A stretch of 64,000 bases of DNA from Serratia sp. DD3 (GCF_000496755.2 NZ_AYKS02000017.1:23672-87671), one strand, 5' to 3'. Shown: positions 31,308-41,453, counted from the first letter of the stretch. Made by a program: numbers and translations. The notes: generated by a model from the sequence alone, not told the origin.

Positions 31308-32687
31308 TTAACGCCAGACGAACCATGCGAATAAGGTAACAACCAGCACACATATAATATTGAGCCAGAAACCAACTTTGACCATCTCACTCTGGCGTAT
31401 CATCCCGGTACCATAAACAATGGCATTGGGCGGCGTGGCGACCGGTAGCATAAAGGCGCAGGAAGCCCCAATACCGATCACAATGGTCAACAGTGCTGGG
31501 GGCATCCCCAAGGCTTCGGCAACGGTGGCAAAGATCGGCACCAACAGCGCAGCACTGGCGGTATTGCTGGTAAACTCAGTCAGGAAGATAATAAATACCG
31601 CAACGGCCAGAATAATAATAAACCAGTGGCTGCTGCCAAACAGGGTTGCCATACCTTCTGCCATCACTTTGCTGGCACCGGTATCTCTCAAGATCACACT
31701 CAGCGTCAAACCACCGCCGAACAACATCAAGACGCCCCATTCGGTGTTCTGCTGGATTTGCGCCCAACTGGCAACCCCACTGATACCGATCAGGATCACT
31801 GCCGCGACCGCAACCACGGTATCAAACTGTTTTATTCCCCCTAAAACCGCACTGATGTAGCTACTAAAAATCCAGCACACCACGGTAAGCAAAAAAATAC
31901 CCAGGGTGATCTTACGTGACGGGCTCCAGGTGAACTCTTCCAGGCTAATGCTGAACTGGTGGTTCAGGCTGGGGCGCAACATCAGATAGAGCGTACCCAC
32001 CATCAGCGGCATCAATACCAGCATCACCGGAATACCAAACTTCATCCAACCCATAAAATCCAGCCCAAGCTGGGCGGCAGCAATGGCATTGGGTGGGCTG
32101 CCAACCATAGTGCCAAGCCCACCGATACTGGCGCTGTAAGCAATCCCTAACAACAGGAAAACATAAGTGTTATGTTCCCGCTCCCGGTCAAGATTCGACA
32201 AAATCCCCATCGCCAGCGGCAACATCATGGCCGCCGTCGCCGTATTACTGATCCACATGGAAAGTGCTGCCGTAGTGGCAAATAACATCAAGGCAGCCAC
32301 CAACATCCGGCCACGAGCTAACAGCAGCAGCCGATTGGCAATCAACCGATCAATCTTCTGAATATGCAATGCAGTAGCCAGCGCAAAACCACCGAAGAAC
32401 AGGAAAATGGTGGGGTTAGCAAAAGACGCCAGTGCCTTATCCACATTCATGATCCCCATACCGATCGCCATAATCGGTACCAAGAGCGCAGTAATGGTGA
32501 TATGTATCGCCTCAGTCAGCCACAAAATGCCGATAAATACCAACAAGGCCAGCCCCATATTCTCTTGGGCATTAAATGGCAAAGTTTGCAGCAACACCAC
32601 AAACAACAAAAGATCGGCAGCCAGAATAAACAGGCCTCGCCGAATCGCTGGTGAAGAGGTGGAAGGTTTAAGTGGTAGATCAGCCAT
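31308..32687 (-). CDS. SLC13/DASS-family anion:sodium symporter
   Basis: Membrane carrier of 459 residues with about 11-12 helices. The two diagnostic SNT motifs are present (MWISNTATAAMM about residue 150; EFTSNTASAALLVP about 385), each followed by the paired substrate loops GSPPNAIA and ATPPNAIVYGTG. The family moves di- and tricarboxylates or sulfate with Na+. Next to dctA, a dicarboxylate substrate is likely but not shown. A CRP-like site lies 134 bp upstream. The gene is not between dctA and yhjK in E. coli K-12. Confidence 0.88.
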   Translation of the reverse strand: MADLPLKPSTSSPAIRRGLFILAADLLLFVVLLQTLPFNAQENMGLALLVFIGILWLTEAIHITITALLVPIMAIGMGIMNVDKALASFANPTIFLFFGGFALATALHIQKIDRLIANRLLLLARGRMLVAALMLFATTAALSMWISNTATAAMMLPLAMGILSNLDREREHNTYVFLLLGIAYSASIGGLGTMVGSPPNAIAAAQLGLDFMGWMKFGIPVMLVLMPLMVGTLYLMLRPSLNHQFSISLEEFTWSPSRKITLGIFLLTVVCWIFSSYISAVLGGIKQFDTVVAVAAVILIGISGVASWAQIQQNTEWGVLMLFGGGLTLSVILRDTGASKVMAEGMATLFGSSHWFIIILAVAVFIIFLTEFTSNTASAALLVPIFATVAEALGMPPALLTIVIGIGASCAFMLPVATPPNAIVYGTGMIRQSEMVKVGFWLNIICVLVVTLFAWFVWR

Positions 32688-32820
32688 AAAAAGTTCCCTA
32701 AATTAGATACCCAAGTTCAGCAAATTTCATAAAGTGGGGGATAAAATTCGACATGAGTCATTGAAATTGGCGATAGGATAAAGGCAATGAACGGCTCTGT
32801 TGATATAAAGTTATGATATA

Positions 32821-32836
32821 TGTGAGCATTAACACA
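32821..32836 (-). promoter_or_regulatory. Candidate CRP site upstream of the DASS carrier
   Basis: TGTGA-N6-ACACA differs from the CRP consensus TGTGA-N6-TCACA in one base. It lies about 134 bp upstream of the carrier ATG and in no gene. Catabolite control would fit a carboxylate transporter. Confidence 0.4.
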
Positions 32837-32872
32837 TTGAAAACAGATTTGGCCGATTTTTTACCAACAAGA

Positions 32873-34360
32873 TCACAGTTTTTTTACACTAAAAAAGCGC
32901 TGTTCAAACTCCTCCTTTGGCAGCAACTGACCAAACAGCGGCCCCTGACCACGGCGAATCCCCTGTTGCAGTAGCCATTCCCGTTGCGCCCCAGTGGCAA
33001 CCCCCTCCGCCATCATCGGTTGGTGAAACTCAGCAGCAACACGACTCACCGTCTGTGTCATTGCCTGATACTCTGGCACACCAGCAATAACCTCAGCGGC
33101 GATTTTAATCGAATCCCATGGCAAATGCTTAAGGCTGCTGACATTGGTCGCATCGATAACCACCAGTACCACCCCCACCCCCAGCTCACGCAGAGAGCTC
33201 AGTTGCGCTTGAGTGGCGTCAACATCGTTATTACACGCCGTTGCGGTGATTTCCAACCACAGTTTGCCTGGATTAATTGAACATTTTGTCAACTGTTGCT
33301 TCAGGAGGGGGACAAACTCTGGCTGCTGTAACTGCAGTGCCGAGACTTTCACCGCCAGCGGCAGGGCAATATCCTTGGCTTGCCAGTTAGCCAAAATGCG
33401 ACACGATTCAGCCAGCATCCAGTTGCCAATGGGAACTATCATCCCCCGACCTTCGACCAATGGTAACAGCGCTGCTGGCAAGATAGCCGTGTCATCCTGC
33501 AACCAATAGGGAAAAACTTCCGCAGCGATCACTTGCTGGGTCTGCATATCCCATTGGGATTGTAAAAACAAGGCAAACCGACGCTGCTCAAACGGCGCAG
33601 TCAACAACAATGAATCGAGTCCAGATGTCATGGCATTGCGGGAACTCGCCAAATGCGCCTTAACCATCGCCTGCTGGTTGCGATTATAATTACGCACCAG
33701 CGCCCCTAACTCATCATCGTGATGTTGGGCGGGTAACATCAGTTGGTGGTAAAGCAACGCCTCTTGCGGAACATTTTCCAACTCACGGACCATGGCACGC
33801 AACGGATGCACCAACAACCGGTTAATACACCAGGTAATAGCAACGGACAAAATTAGGGTAAGTAAAAGATAAGTCGACAACATCATAGACAGCGTGCTGA
33901 GGATAAACTGATACATCCGGTATGAATCAACCTGGAGTACCAGATAAGCCAATGGCTGACTATTGGCAGTAATCGGCTCCGAGGAATAAAGCGGCATTGA
34001 GACCTGTATTGGCAAGTCAAAAATACGCATCACCAGAGCGGGGACCGGGCGCTGAGCGGTGAAATCAGCATGTTGAACCTGAAACTGATTGGGCAACACA
34101 ATATCTGCCCGAGAGAGAATACCGATTGGCGGCAGTGTATTAAGCAAATTTTGGGTTTCCGGCATATCCATACGCAGCACCGCCTGCGCCAAGGGTTTAT
34201 GCACCGAGTCAGCGATACTTTCCATCTGCTGGCTATAATCAACCCGCTGCTGCTGTACTAAATGGAACAGCTGAATGATGATAAAAATGCAAAATGTCAC
34301 CAGCGCTACACCCGACACCGTCGCCATCTGCTTGATTGTTAATGAACGCCTGACACGCAA
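32873..34360 (-). CDS. yhjK: YhjK-like HAMP protein with degenerate EAL domain, GGDEF absent
   Basis: E. coli YhjK (PdeK) is a 649-residue membrane protein with periplasmic sensor, HAMP, GGDEF and EAL domains. This one has 495 residues. The N-terminus MRVRRSLTIKQM (TTG start, GGAGA upstream) matches. Helices are at about 12-34 and 152-175 with HAMP to about 230, then the sequence goes straight into an EAL-like domain (about 255-490). Key residues differ: EVF (281-283) for EAL, VKVS for VNLS, LEITATA for LEITE, IDAT (D403) for DDFG and IKIA for LKID. Probably no diesterase activity; a c-di-GMP-binding or scaffold role is possible. Next to bcsC. Confidence 0.85.
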   Translation of the reverse strand: MRVRRSLTIKQMATVSGVALVTFCIFIIIQLFHLVQQQRVDYSQQMESIADSVHKPLAQAVLRMDMPETQNLLNTLPPIGILSRADIVLPNQFQVQHADFTAQRPVPALVMRIFDLPIQVSMPLYSSEPITANSQPLAYLVLQVDSYRMYQFILSTLSMMLSTYLLLTLILSVAITWCINRLLVHPLRAMVRELENVPQEALLYHQLMLPAQHHDDELGALVRNYNRNQQAMVKAHLASSRNAMTSGLDSLLLTAPFEQRRFALFLQSQWDMQTQQVIAAEVFPYWLQDDTAILPAALLPLVEGRGMIVPIGNWMLAESCRILANWQAKDIALPLAVKVSALQLQQPEFVPLLKQQLTKCSINPGKLWLEITATACNNDVDATQAQLSSLRELGVGVVLVVIDATNVSSLKHLPWDSIKIAAEVIAGVPEYQAMTQTVSRVAAEFHQPMMAEGVATGAQREWLLQQGIRRGQGPLFGQLLPKEEFEQRFFSVKKL

Positions 34361-34509
34361 ACCCGTTCTCCACTATTCAATTTCATGCCGAATCATTATC
34401 CAAGCGATAATGGTATTGGCAGCACCCAATGGCTCGGCTGATTAATACACGTGGGTGTAAATTAACCACAGGGTAGCAAAACTACCCGCTAGATGACACA
34501 CCCAATATT

Positions 34510-37500
34510 CTACTTAAAGTCAGCGTAAGGTGTCAGTGGTTGCGGTGGCATATCGAGATCACCCTGCCAGCCATCAAACGAGTAACGTAAATAGAGCAGC
34601 ATATGGCTCGGTGTATAATCTTTTGCCTGTTGAATATCAATCCCCGCCCCCGCCGTCCAATGAGAGCTCAAGCGGCGTTCGATAATCGCCCGCAGCGTGT
34701 AACCGATACCGGAAGAGGTACTGCCGCTTTCTATCGCCGCTTTATCTGGCAGCGAATCAGGGATCAATCCCTGTAAGGGATAACGTCGCTGATCATCGGT
34801 TTTAGTATGGGAAATCGACACGCCCCCCCCCAGTTCCCATGACCAGTTCTCGGTACGCTGGCGGTAATTTATCGGCACCGACAACGACATAGACTCTTGC
34901 GGGCTATAATAGCCCCCTTGCCCCAAAGAGTAGCCACTCAAATCCTTCTGATAGTGCAATAACGTGCTACTCAACCCAATGGAGAACCGGCGGTTATCTT
35001 CATTGATCACTTTGTAGTAATAACCCGCCATCAAGCGTTGACGCTGGTTATTCTCCACATTTTGTCCGGTGAGTTGATTAGCGCTAACATCCGCCCATAC
35101 GCCATGATCGCCACCCCGGTCATAACTGCCACTCAAGTAGATTCCTGTAGCCCGCACGCCACCCCAGGTAATACCGGTATTAGGATCACGGGTCCCGCCA
35201 AAAGCCAGCAACGAACTGGCCATCGGCCGTCGTGATGCGCCCAACGTCCAGCCAATATTATTCCAGTCACCACTGTAGGCGACACCGCCCACCCAATCGA
35301 CCACATCAAACCCCAGTGGGGTAGTACCGATATCCGCTTGCCAATGGTCGTTTGCCCAACCCGCTGCCACACTGGTACCAGTAGCGTCCTGACGTAGATC
35401 ACTGCTGCAACCTACGGTATTACACGTACCAAAGGTTTCAAAGTGGCTGCCATTATTGGTATCAAAAGTTCCAGCTCCTAACTGCACAGTATCGGTACGC
35501 AAGAAAGCACGGCCATCATACAGAGGCATATCCACCTGTAGCATGGTGTCGTGTGCCTGAAAATTCGAAATCCCCCCAGTCCCGCTTGAATGCCAGTAGT
35601 CATGATCGAGCGTGACCTTAACATCCTGCTGACGATAAAGGTCGGCTGCATCGGAGCGAATACCACGTTTTAACCAATCGTCGGTGGCATTGCTACGTGT
35701 CAAACGCGTGTAACTGTCATTGTCCTCTGGCACCGTTGGCGTGATGCCGCTGGCGACCATCGCCTGCTGGTAATCCTGTTTTGCCGCTTCTGGCCACTGC
35801 TGAGCCTGTTCAAGCCGCGCCACATCACGGTATAGCAAGGCTTTCTCCTGCCCGTTTGGCTGTTGCTGGGCAGCCGTTTTCTGCCGCGTAAAAATATCCA
35901 GTGCGGCTTGCGGCTCTCCTACCGCCGCCCAGGCATTGGCAACCTGACGCTGAGTATTAATTGAGTCATCGGCTATCGGTGGAGTCGCTTGCAATTTCTG
36001 CCGCGCCTGGCTGAGTTTGCCTTGCGCCACATAGGATTCAATTTCACCCAGACGAGCATCCGGATTATTGGGGTCTCGCTCAAGAACCCATTGATAACTC
36101 GCCAGCGCTTCATCATAAGCCTCTCTTTGCTGCGCCCAATCTGCCAGGGTCAGTTTGATGCGACTCTCTGTTGGCTGTTGACTAAGATAGGCCATCGCCG
36201 CAGGTTCATTACCCGCAGTACGAAGTTTCTCGGCATGATCCAGCACCGTCTGCATCTGTAACCGTTGCGCCATTTCGCGCATATTATCGTCCCACTGCGC
36301 TTGGGGTAACCTGTTCAGATGTGCCAACGCCTGGGTATCGCGATCACTACTCGACAAATAGAGCGCATAGGCATAAATCTGTTGTGGATCATTAGGGTGC
36401 TGCTGTACTAAGCGGTGAAACAGCGTATCGGCTGGCTGCTGTTGCCCCATCTGGCGCAGCGCTTGCGCATAGCGGTAAGTCAGCCAGATATCGTCTGGCG
36501 CTTTCTGATAGGCTTGCTGATATTTTTCTATCGCCTGTGACCACTGCTGCTGCTGCACCAGCTCATCCGCCTGCTGTTTCAACATGTCCAATTGCAGTTC
36601 ATCAAAGATGCCACTCACCTTGGTCTGTTGCTCTCGGGGCAGACGATTAAGATAGTCCAACGCCTTTTGCGGAGACTGCCGTTGATAAATATTAACCACC
36701 CCCCGTATAGCACTCTCACTCGCCGGGTCCAAACGCAACGCCTGCTGATAATAGCGCTCTGCGCGGCTATCGTCTTTTTCAGCCACCGCCACATCACCCA
36801 AGCCAATCAACGCATAATTATCACTCTGATCAATCTGCCGTGCCTGCTGATATTTTTGCTGTGCCAGCGGCAGATTATTGGCTTTCAGTGCCTTGTCACC
36901 CGCATCCACCGTCATCCAGTAACGGGTGCTCTTGATCAGGCTCTGCCATTTGTCGCTATTATTGTTACCCTCTACTTTCGCCGCCTGCTCAAACAGGCGC
37001 AAAGCTTGTTGCCGGTCACCCGCACGGGAATAAGCCAGCCCCAGAGCACCCAGTACTTCAGCATCATTGGGGGTGCTGGATAACGCTTTTTTCAGTTCAG
37101 GGATCGCAGTGCTACTGGCGCCTTTCTCCACCTGCGCCAAACCGGTTATCCGTGCCTGATAGGCAGGGTCAGCCAGCAAAGCCTGCTGCCGGGCTAACTC
37201 TGGTTGCGCACTAACCGCCTGATCACTGCCAGCAAAAACCTCAATAAAGCGTTTTAATGCCGCCACACTCTGCGCGCTGACGGGTATTTCTTTGGTTTTC
37301 GCCAACCACAAATCAGCGGCAAAAGTACGTCCATTAGGGTCAGCGGCAACCTGCTGCAATAGCTCATAAGCCTGCGCATCCTGCCCTTGGCTAAACTGCA
37401 TCTGCGCCAGCGCCATACGCAGGGTTATATTGTTGGGATATTGCTGGTCCAGTGCCTGTAACTGCTGTATCGCCACTGCTTCCTGGCCGGGTAACCTAGC

Positions 37501-37977
37501 CACCAGCCGCCAATACTCCGTTGCCAGATCGAGTGTGGGTGGGGGGCCATTAAATAGCTGATCGTATTGGGCTTTGGCTTCCTGCAAATGACCGGCGGTG
37601 GCCAACAAACGCGCCTGTTGCAACTTCTGACGCGTTTCGGGCTGGGTCATCAATAGGCTGATTTCTGCCTGGCGGTAAGCCGCCGATTGTGGTGCCAGCT
37701 GTTTCAGCTTAGTCAGCAGTTGCTGCGCCAATGCCTGATTACCCTGGCGCAATGCCAAACGTATACGTGCGGCGATCACCTCCGGATTATCCGGCGCCAT
37801 CAACTCAAGGCGGTAAAGTGACTGACTGACCAAATCATCTTTATTACTCGCTTCGCCGATACGTACCTGTTCCAGCAGCCATTGCTCAGGCGCAACGGTT
37901 TCCGCGCTCTGCGCCTGCGGCAATAGGGCCAGGCTTAACGGTAATAGGCTCAGCCAGCCTAGTCTGTAGTTACGCAT
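34510..37977 (-). CDS. bcsC: Cellulose export outer-membrane protein BcsC
   Basis: Periplasmic TPR scaffold plus outer-membrane beta barrel through which cellulose leaves the cell. ATG 37977 (MRNYRLGWLSLLPLSL) has GGGG 8 nt upstream and gives 1155 residues (E. coli 1157); TTG at 37989 is a weaker alternative. Signal peptide about 25 residues, some 19 TPR-like repeats to about residue 770, then the barrel, which begins after DWLKRGIRSDAADLYRQQD. The C-terminus PPQPLTPYADFK ends in Phe-Lys rather than a plain aromatic. It overlaps bcsZ by 19 nt. Confidence 0.95.
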   Translation of the reverse strand: MRNYRLGWLSLLPLSLALLPQAQSAETVAPEQWLLEQVRIGEASNKDDLVSQSLYRLELMAPDNPEVIAARIRLALRQGNQALAQQLLTKLKQLAPQSAAYRQAEISLLMTQPETRQKLQQARLLATAGHLQEAKAQYDQLFNGPPPTLDLATEYWRLVARLPGQEAVAIQQLQALDQQYPNNITLRMALAQMQFSQGQDAQAYELLQQVAADPNGRTFAADLWLAKTKEIPVSAQSVAALKRFIEVFAGSDQAVSAQPELARQQALLADPAYQARITGLAQVEKGASSTAIPELKKALSSTPNDAEVLGALGLAYSRAGDRQQALRLFEQAAKVEGNNNSDKWQSLIKSTRYWMTVDAGDKALKANNLPLAQQKYQQARQIDQSDNYALIGLGDVAVAEKDDSRAERYYQQALRLDPASESAIRGVVNIYQRQSPQKALDYLNRLPREQQTKVSGIFDELQLDMLKQQADELVQQQQWSQAIEKYQQAYQKAPDDIWLTYRYAQALRQMGQQQPADTLFHRLVQQHPNDPQQIYAYALYLSSSDRDTQALAHLNRLPQAQWDDNMREMAQRLQMQTVLDHAEKLRTAGNEPAAMAYLSQQPTESRIKLTLADWAQQREAYDEALASYQWVLERDPNNPDARLGEIESYVAQGKLSQARQKLQATPPIADDSINTQRQVANAWAAVGEPQAALDIFTRQKTAAQQQPNGQEKALLYRDVARLEQAQQWPEAAKQDYQQAMVASGITPTVPEDNDSYTRLTRSNATDDWLKRGIRSDAADLYRQQDVKVTLDHDYWHSSGTGGISNFQAHDTMLQVDMPLYDGRAFLRTDTVQLGAGTFDTNNGSHFETFGTCNTVGCSSDLRQDATGTSVAAGWANDHWQADIGTTPLGFDVVDWVGGVAYSGDWNNIGWTLGASRRPMASSLLAFGGTRDPNTGITWGGVRATGIYLSGSYDRGGDHGVWADVSANQLTGQNVENNQRQRLMAGYYYKVINEDNRRFSIGLSSTLLHYQKDLSGYSLGQGGYYSPQESMSLSVPINYRQRTENWSWELGGGVSISHTKTDDQRRYPLQGLIPDSLPDKAAIESGSTSSGIGYTLRAIIERRLSSHWTAGAGIDIQQAKDYTPSHMLLYLRYSFDGWQGDLDMPPQPLTPYADFK

Positions 37978-39077
37978 TTGCTGCCCCAAGAGGGTAGAAG
38001 TTCACCCTGACGATTAAAACGATAACGTTGTTGATCCCAACCCTGGCCAAACAGAATCAAAGAAGCACTAAAGTAGGCATCACTCGGTAATGGATCCGCT
38101 AGACGCTGGCGTTGTTGAGCCAGTACCGCAGGCTGGGTGGCTAACAGCGGGAGTAGCGCGGCAGAGAAGCCAACCGGGCCATAACCCGTGGTTTTACCCG
38201 TAGCGGTATCCGTTTCTTCGGGTGGCACACCAAGCTGGGTGGTCATCTGCACCATCGGCTGGAATTGTTTCACTAGTGCCACTTTATGCGGGTCTTCATC
38301 TGCCAACATGCCCGCCCAGAGATAAACGCGGATAGCGTTATAACTGCCCATATTGGGATTAACCTCATCCGCTTGCCAACCTTTGTCAGCTTGCCAAATC
38401 ACCCAATCGGGTGAAAAACCCTGTGGCGCGGTCTCCAACAACAAGCGCTGGTTACTTTTCTTCATCGCTTTCCAGGGCCCATTAAAGCGAGCAAAACGTG
38501 CCAGGAGTTGTGGCGGTAAATAACTGGGATTGAGCCGCCAACGTTCTTCAGCCACAAAGCCCACCTTGCCCGGTAACAGCATCTTCCCTAAATCGGGAAT
38601 ATCTACGACCTCTTCACGACCAATCCGTTGCAACAGCAATCTGCCCACACGTTGGTAATGATGGTTTTTCCACAAGCGCCCGGCCTCCAACAGGTCATAA
38701 GCCAGCCACAAATCAGCATCCGACGCAGAATTACTGTCCAACACCTGCCAATGATTTTGATCGTTCTTCCCCCACAACCAGGCAGGCAGATGGGCCGTCA
38801 GGGAGCCAGCAGACAGGTTGTTTTCCGTCCATTTCAGCAGTTTATCGAACGTTGCCCGATCATTAGCCACCAGAGCAAAGAACATGGCGTAGCTTTGCCC
38901 TTCTGAGGTAGTTACCAGATTTGGGCTACTGGGATCAATCACCCGCCCATCATCGCTGATGTAAAACTGCCGGTATTGCTGCCAGGCCGGCCATTCACAG
39001 GCGGTTGCCGTGTTGACGGCACACAGCAGCAATACACCATACAGCAGACGTTGCAGGCAACCTCCCGTCATGGCCAT
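37959..39077 (-). CDS. bcsZ: Periplasmic endoglucanase BcsZ (GH8) with Asn at the catalytic base site
   Basis: Trims cellulose in the periplasm during synthesis. ATG 39077 shares its A with the bcsB stop (TGATG) and gives 372 residues (E. coli 368). Signal peptide about 26 residues. The acid Glu is conserved (Glu59, TTSEGQSY, equal to E. coli Glu55), as are LPAWLWGK, DSNSASDADLW and ETAPQGFSPDW. The residue matching E. coli Asp243, in SSYDAIRVY, is Asn247 here (GSYNAIRVY, codon AAC). Another residue may serve as base, as in some GH8 subfamilies, or activity may be reduced. Confidence 0.93.
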   Translation of the reverse strand: MAMTGGCLQRLLYGVLLLCAVNTATACEWPAWQQYRQFYISDDGRVIDPSSPNLVTTSEGQSYAMFFALVANDRATFDKLLKWTENNLSAGSLTAHLPAWLWGKNDQNHWQVLDSNSASDADLWLAYDLLEAGRLWKNHHYQRVGRLLLQRIGREEVVDIPDLGKMLLPGKVGFVAEERWRLNPSYLPPQLLARFARFNGPWKAMKKSNQRLLLETAPQGFSPDWVIWQADKGWQADEVNPNMGSYNAIRVYLWAGMLADEDPHKVALVKQFQPMVQMTTQLGVPPEETDTATGKTTGYGPVGFSAALLPLLATQPAVLAQQRQRLADPLPSDAYFSASLILFGQGWDQQRYRFNRQGELLPSWGSKCVTTD

Positions 39078-41386
39078 CAATCCCTATCTTCAGGTGCCAA
39101 ACGACGACGGCTGAAAGCCCTCAAACCACGCCGCAGCAACAGCGCCACGATGATCACCACAATGGCCGCCATAACGGCCAGCAATATGGGGTGTGTCGAC
39201 AGGGCATACCAAATGCGCTGCCACCATGGCAAATGGCCCACATAGTAAATATCACCGACACGTAGGCTATTGACACCCGACTCACGGATCACCGCCACCG
39301 AACCAAATACCGCCTCACGTTTGCCACTGTCGAGCAGCGCACTATTTAATAATTCATAACCGCGCGGGCTGTCCGCCAGCAAAGCCACTATGCTACGTTG
39401 ATCATGGAACGGGGATTGCACGCCAATAATCGCCGACATGGCACCTGATGAACTGATGGTCGTTTTGCTCTCAGGTGTTGCATCATCCTGCTGTATTTCC
39501 ATCTCTGGCAGCGGTAACTGGCGTACCGGGCTTTTTACCCAGCTCAAGGTTGCGTCCACCAACTGATTGATTTTGCTGTCATCCCGCAGTTCTGGCGGAA
39601 TGGTACCAATCAGCAGAATATCGGCATCTTTATCTTTGGCCTGTGACCAGTCATCGGTTAGCGTAAAAGCCAATGCTGGGTAACCGGTTTGCGCCCCGAT
39701 ATTGCCTAATGCATTAAGCAATGCACTCACCTGGGCAGGTTGCGGCTGTTTGTTCACCAGTACCAAAGTTTGCGACAGATCCGCCAAACGGCTGAATGGG
39801 AAACCCGCATTGGCGAAGGCCCGCAAGTCAGGCATGGTGATAAAGTGGTGATAACCAGAAAAATCGATGGTGGAATTGCCGTCGATCACCGCACGGTTAG
39901 ATACCAGTGAATAGGTTTCACAACGCCCCTCTTCACCACTGGCCAACAACGTCAGGTAGTCGAAGTCAAAACGCATCTGGTTAGTCGCCCCCAGCTTCAG
40001 TGCCGGGATACTGATCTCTTTAGCGTTATCAGTCAGCCCCTGTAACAGTGGTAAACGCAATAACTGCGCACCCTGATCCTTTTCGGGGAGCAGGGGGTAG
40101 GATTGCACAAACTGATTATTCAGGCTGATATTCAGGCTTGAACCATTCTGAACACGTGGGGCGGTATAGCGGTATTTCAACTGCATATCAATGCCGCTAC
40201 TCTGCAGCAGGAACAAGTCAGGCGGCAAACTGATTGATAGGTTGATCGGCCCTGGCTCAAGGCCAGCAGTCTGAAGCTGAGTTGCAAATTGCTGTAATTC
40301 ACTGAATTTCACTGGCCGATCCGTTCGCACCCAGTTCGGTGCATCATAAGGCTGACGGGGGAGCAGTTGTTCTACTTTATCCACCGTCAAGCTCTGGCCA
40401 CGAAACAAAATACTGCCCTGAGCAATGCCTTGTACTGCGGTGATCAAATCATTGTCATCACGCCCCAGTACCAGTAACAATTTCACATAAGGGTTATCTG
40501 GGTGGTTAATCATCTCCACCGTAGGCCCATTCACTGCAGGGAGGTCCTTCAGGAAATCCGGGCGCTGTTGATTAGTGGCAAAGACAATCGCGTGCTGATC
40601 AGGCAGCTTATTAAACAACGTAGGGAATGATTGACCACGCCACTGCGCCTTGGCACCAAACCAAGAGGCGAGGATCCCGGCTGCACGCTGTTGTGCCAAA
40701 TCCGGCTCGCCAGCAAAGACCATCGGCAGGGTTAAGGGTCGGTTATCCCGGCTGTCAAAGAACGGTACCGGGAAATGAGAAAGCTCATTCTCCAATGGTA
40801 GTTTCTGGAAACGCAAATTCAACGAGCTGGACTTACCCACATCCAACCATAGCGTACTGTTCGCCGGGTTTTCACAAATGTTCTGATAATGGCCGATAAA
40901 CACTAGGCGTACACGGTTAAAATCGATGATATAACGCGGATCAATGGGCATCTGGATATGGTTTGACTTACCCAGTTGATCTTTGGCAATAGCAACGACC
41001 CCCATCAATTCATCATTCAGATAAACCTTAACCTGTGAATACAACGGGATCAGTGCAGGGGAAGGAGTAAACTCCAGATCCAGCGTCGCCTGTGAAACCA
41101 CTTCATCACTGCGCACCCCGAACTCAATCTGCCCTTCAGGACGCGTGCCCCGCAAGGTAAACGTTCCTGGCGGCGGAGCAACATCGGCAAAGTGGAGTTG
41201 CACATCACGTACAGGTGCATTGGACGCGGGTGTAACCGGCGCATTCATCGGAATGGTGACTGACCCTTCCACCGCCGTGGTAACTTGCGGTGGCTCAATC
41301 GAAATAGGTGCAGTGACAGTTTCCGCCTGAGACAAGGTACTGATGCCTAAAGCCAATGCGGTGAACCAATTTATTTTTTTTGTCAT
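39077..41386 (-). CDS. bcsB: Cellulose synthase regulatory subunit BcsB
   Basis: Periplasmic, membrane-anchored partner of BcsA that guides the glucan chain. Starting at ATG 41386 (MTKKINWFTALALGIS) gives 769 residues (E. coli 779) with a signal peptide of about 21 residues; the frame is open to 41482 but the added residues would precede the signal peptide. Carbohydrate-binding and flavodoxin-like domains alternate, with VRDVQLHFADVAPPPG, SDFNRV-type RYIIDFNRVRLVFIGHYQ and FPVPFFDSRDNRP, then RESGVNSLRVGDIYYVGHLPWW and a C-terminal membrane helix (about 735-757). Confidence 0.95.
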   Translation of the reverse strand: MTKKINWFTALALGISTLSQAETVTAPISIEPPQVTTAVEGSVTIPMNAPVTPASNAPVRDVQLHFADVAPPPGTFTLRGTRPEGQIEFGVRSDEVVSQATLDLEFTPSPALIPLYSQVKVYLNDELMGVVAIAKDQLGKSNHIQMPIDPRYIIDFNRVRLVFIGHYQNICENPANSTLWLDVGKSSSLNLRFQKLPLENELSHFPVPFFDSRDNRPLTLPMVFAGEPDLAQQRAAGILASWFGAKAQWRGQSFPTLFNKLPDQHAIVFATNQQRPDFLKDLPAVNGPTVEMINHPDNPYVKLLLVLGRDDNDLITAVQGIAQGSILFRGQSLTVDKVEQLLPRQPYDAPNWVRTDRPVKFSELQQFATQLQTAGLEPGPINLSISLPPDLFLLQSSGIDMQLKYRYTAPRVQNGSSLNISLNNQFVQSYPLLPEKDQGAQLLRLPLLQGLTDNAKEISIPALKLGATNQMRFDFDYLTLLASGEEGRCETYSLVSNRAVIDGNSTIDFSGYHHFITMPDLRAFANAGFPFSRLADLSQTLVLVNKQPQPAQVSALLNALGNIGAQTGYPALAFTLTDDWSQAKDKDADILLIGTIPPELRDDSKINQLVDATLSWVKSPVRQLPLPEMEIQQDDATPESKTTISSSGAMSAIIGVQSPFHDQRSIVALLADSPRGYELLNSALLDSGKREAVFGSVAVIRESGVNSLRVGDIYYVGHLPWWQRIWYALSTHPILLAVMAAIVVIIVALLLRRGLRAFSRRRLAPEDRD

Positions 41387-41453
41387 CGTTTCATCATCAT
41401 CAAAGTTATCGCCAGCTCGCCAGGCAAGCGAACCAACAGTTTCAACACACAGC

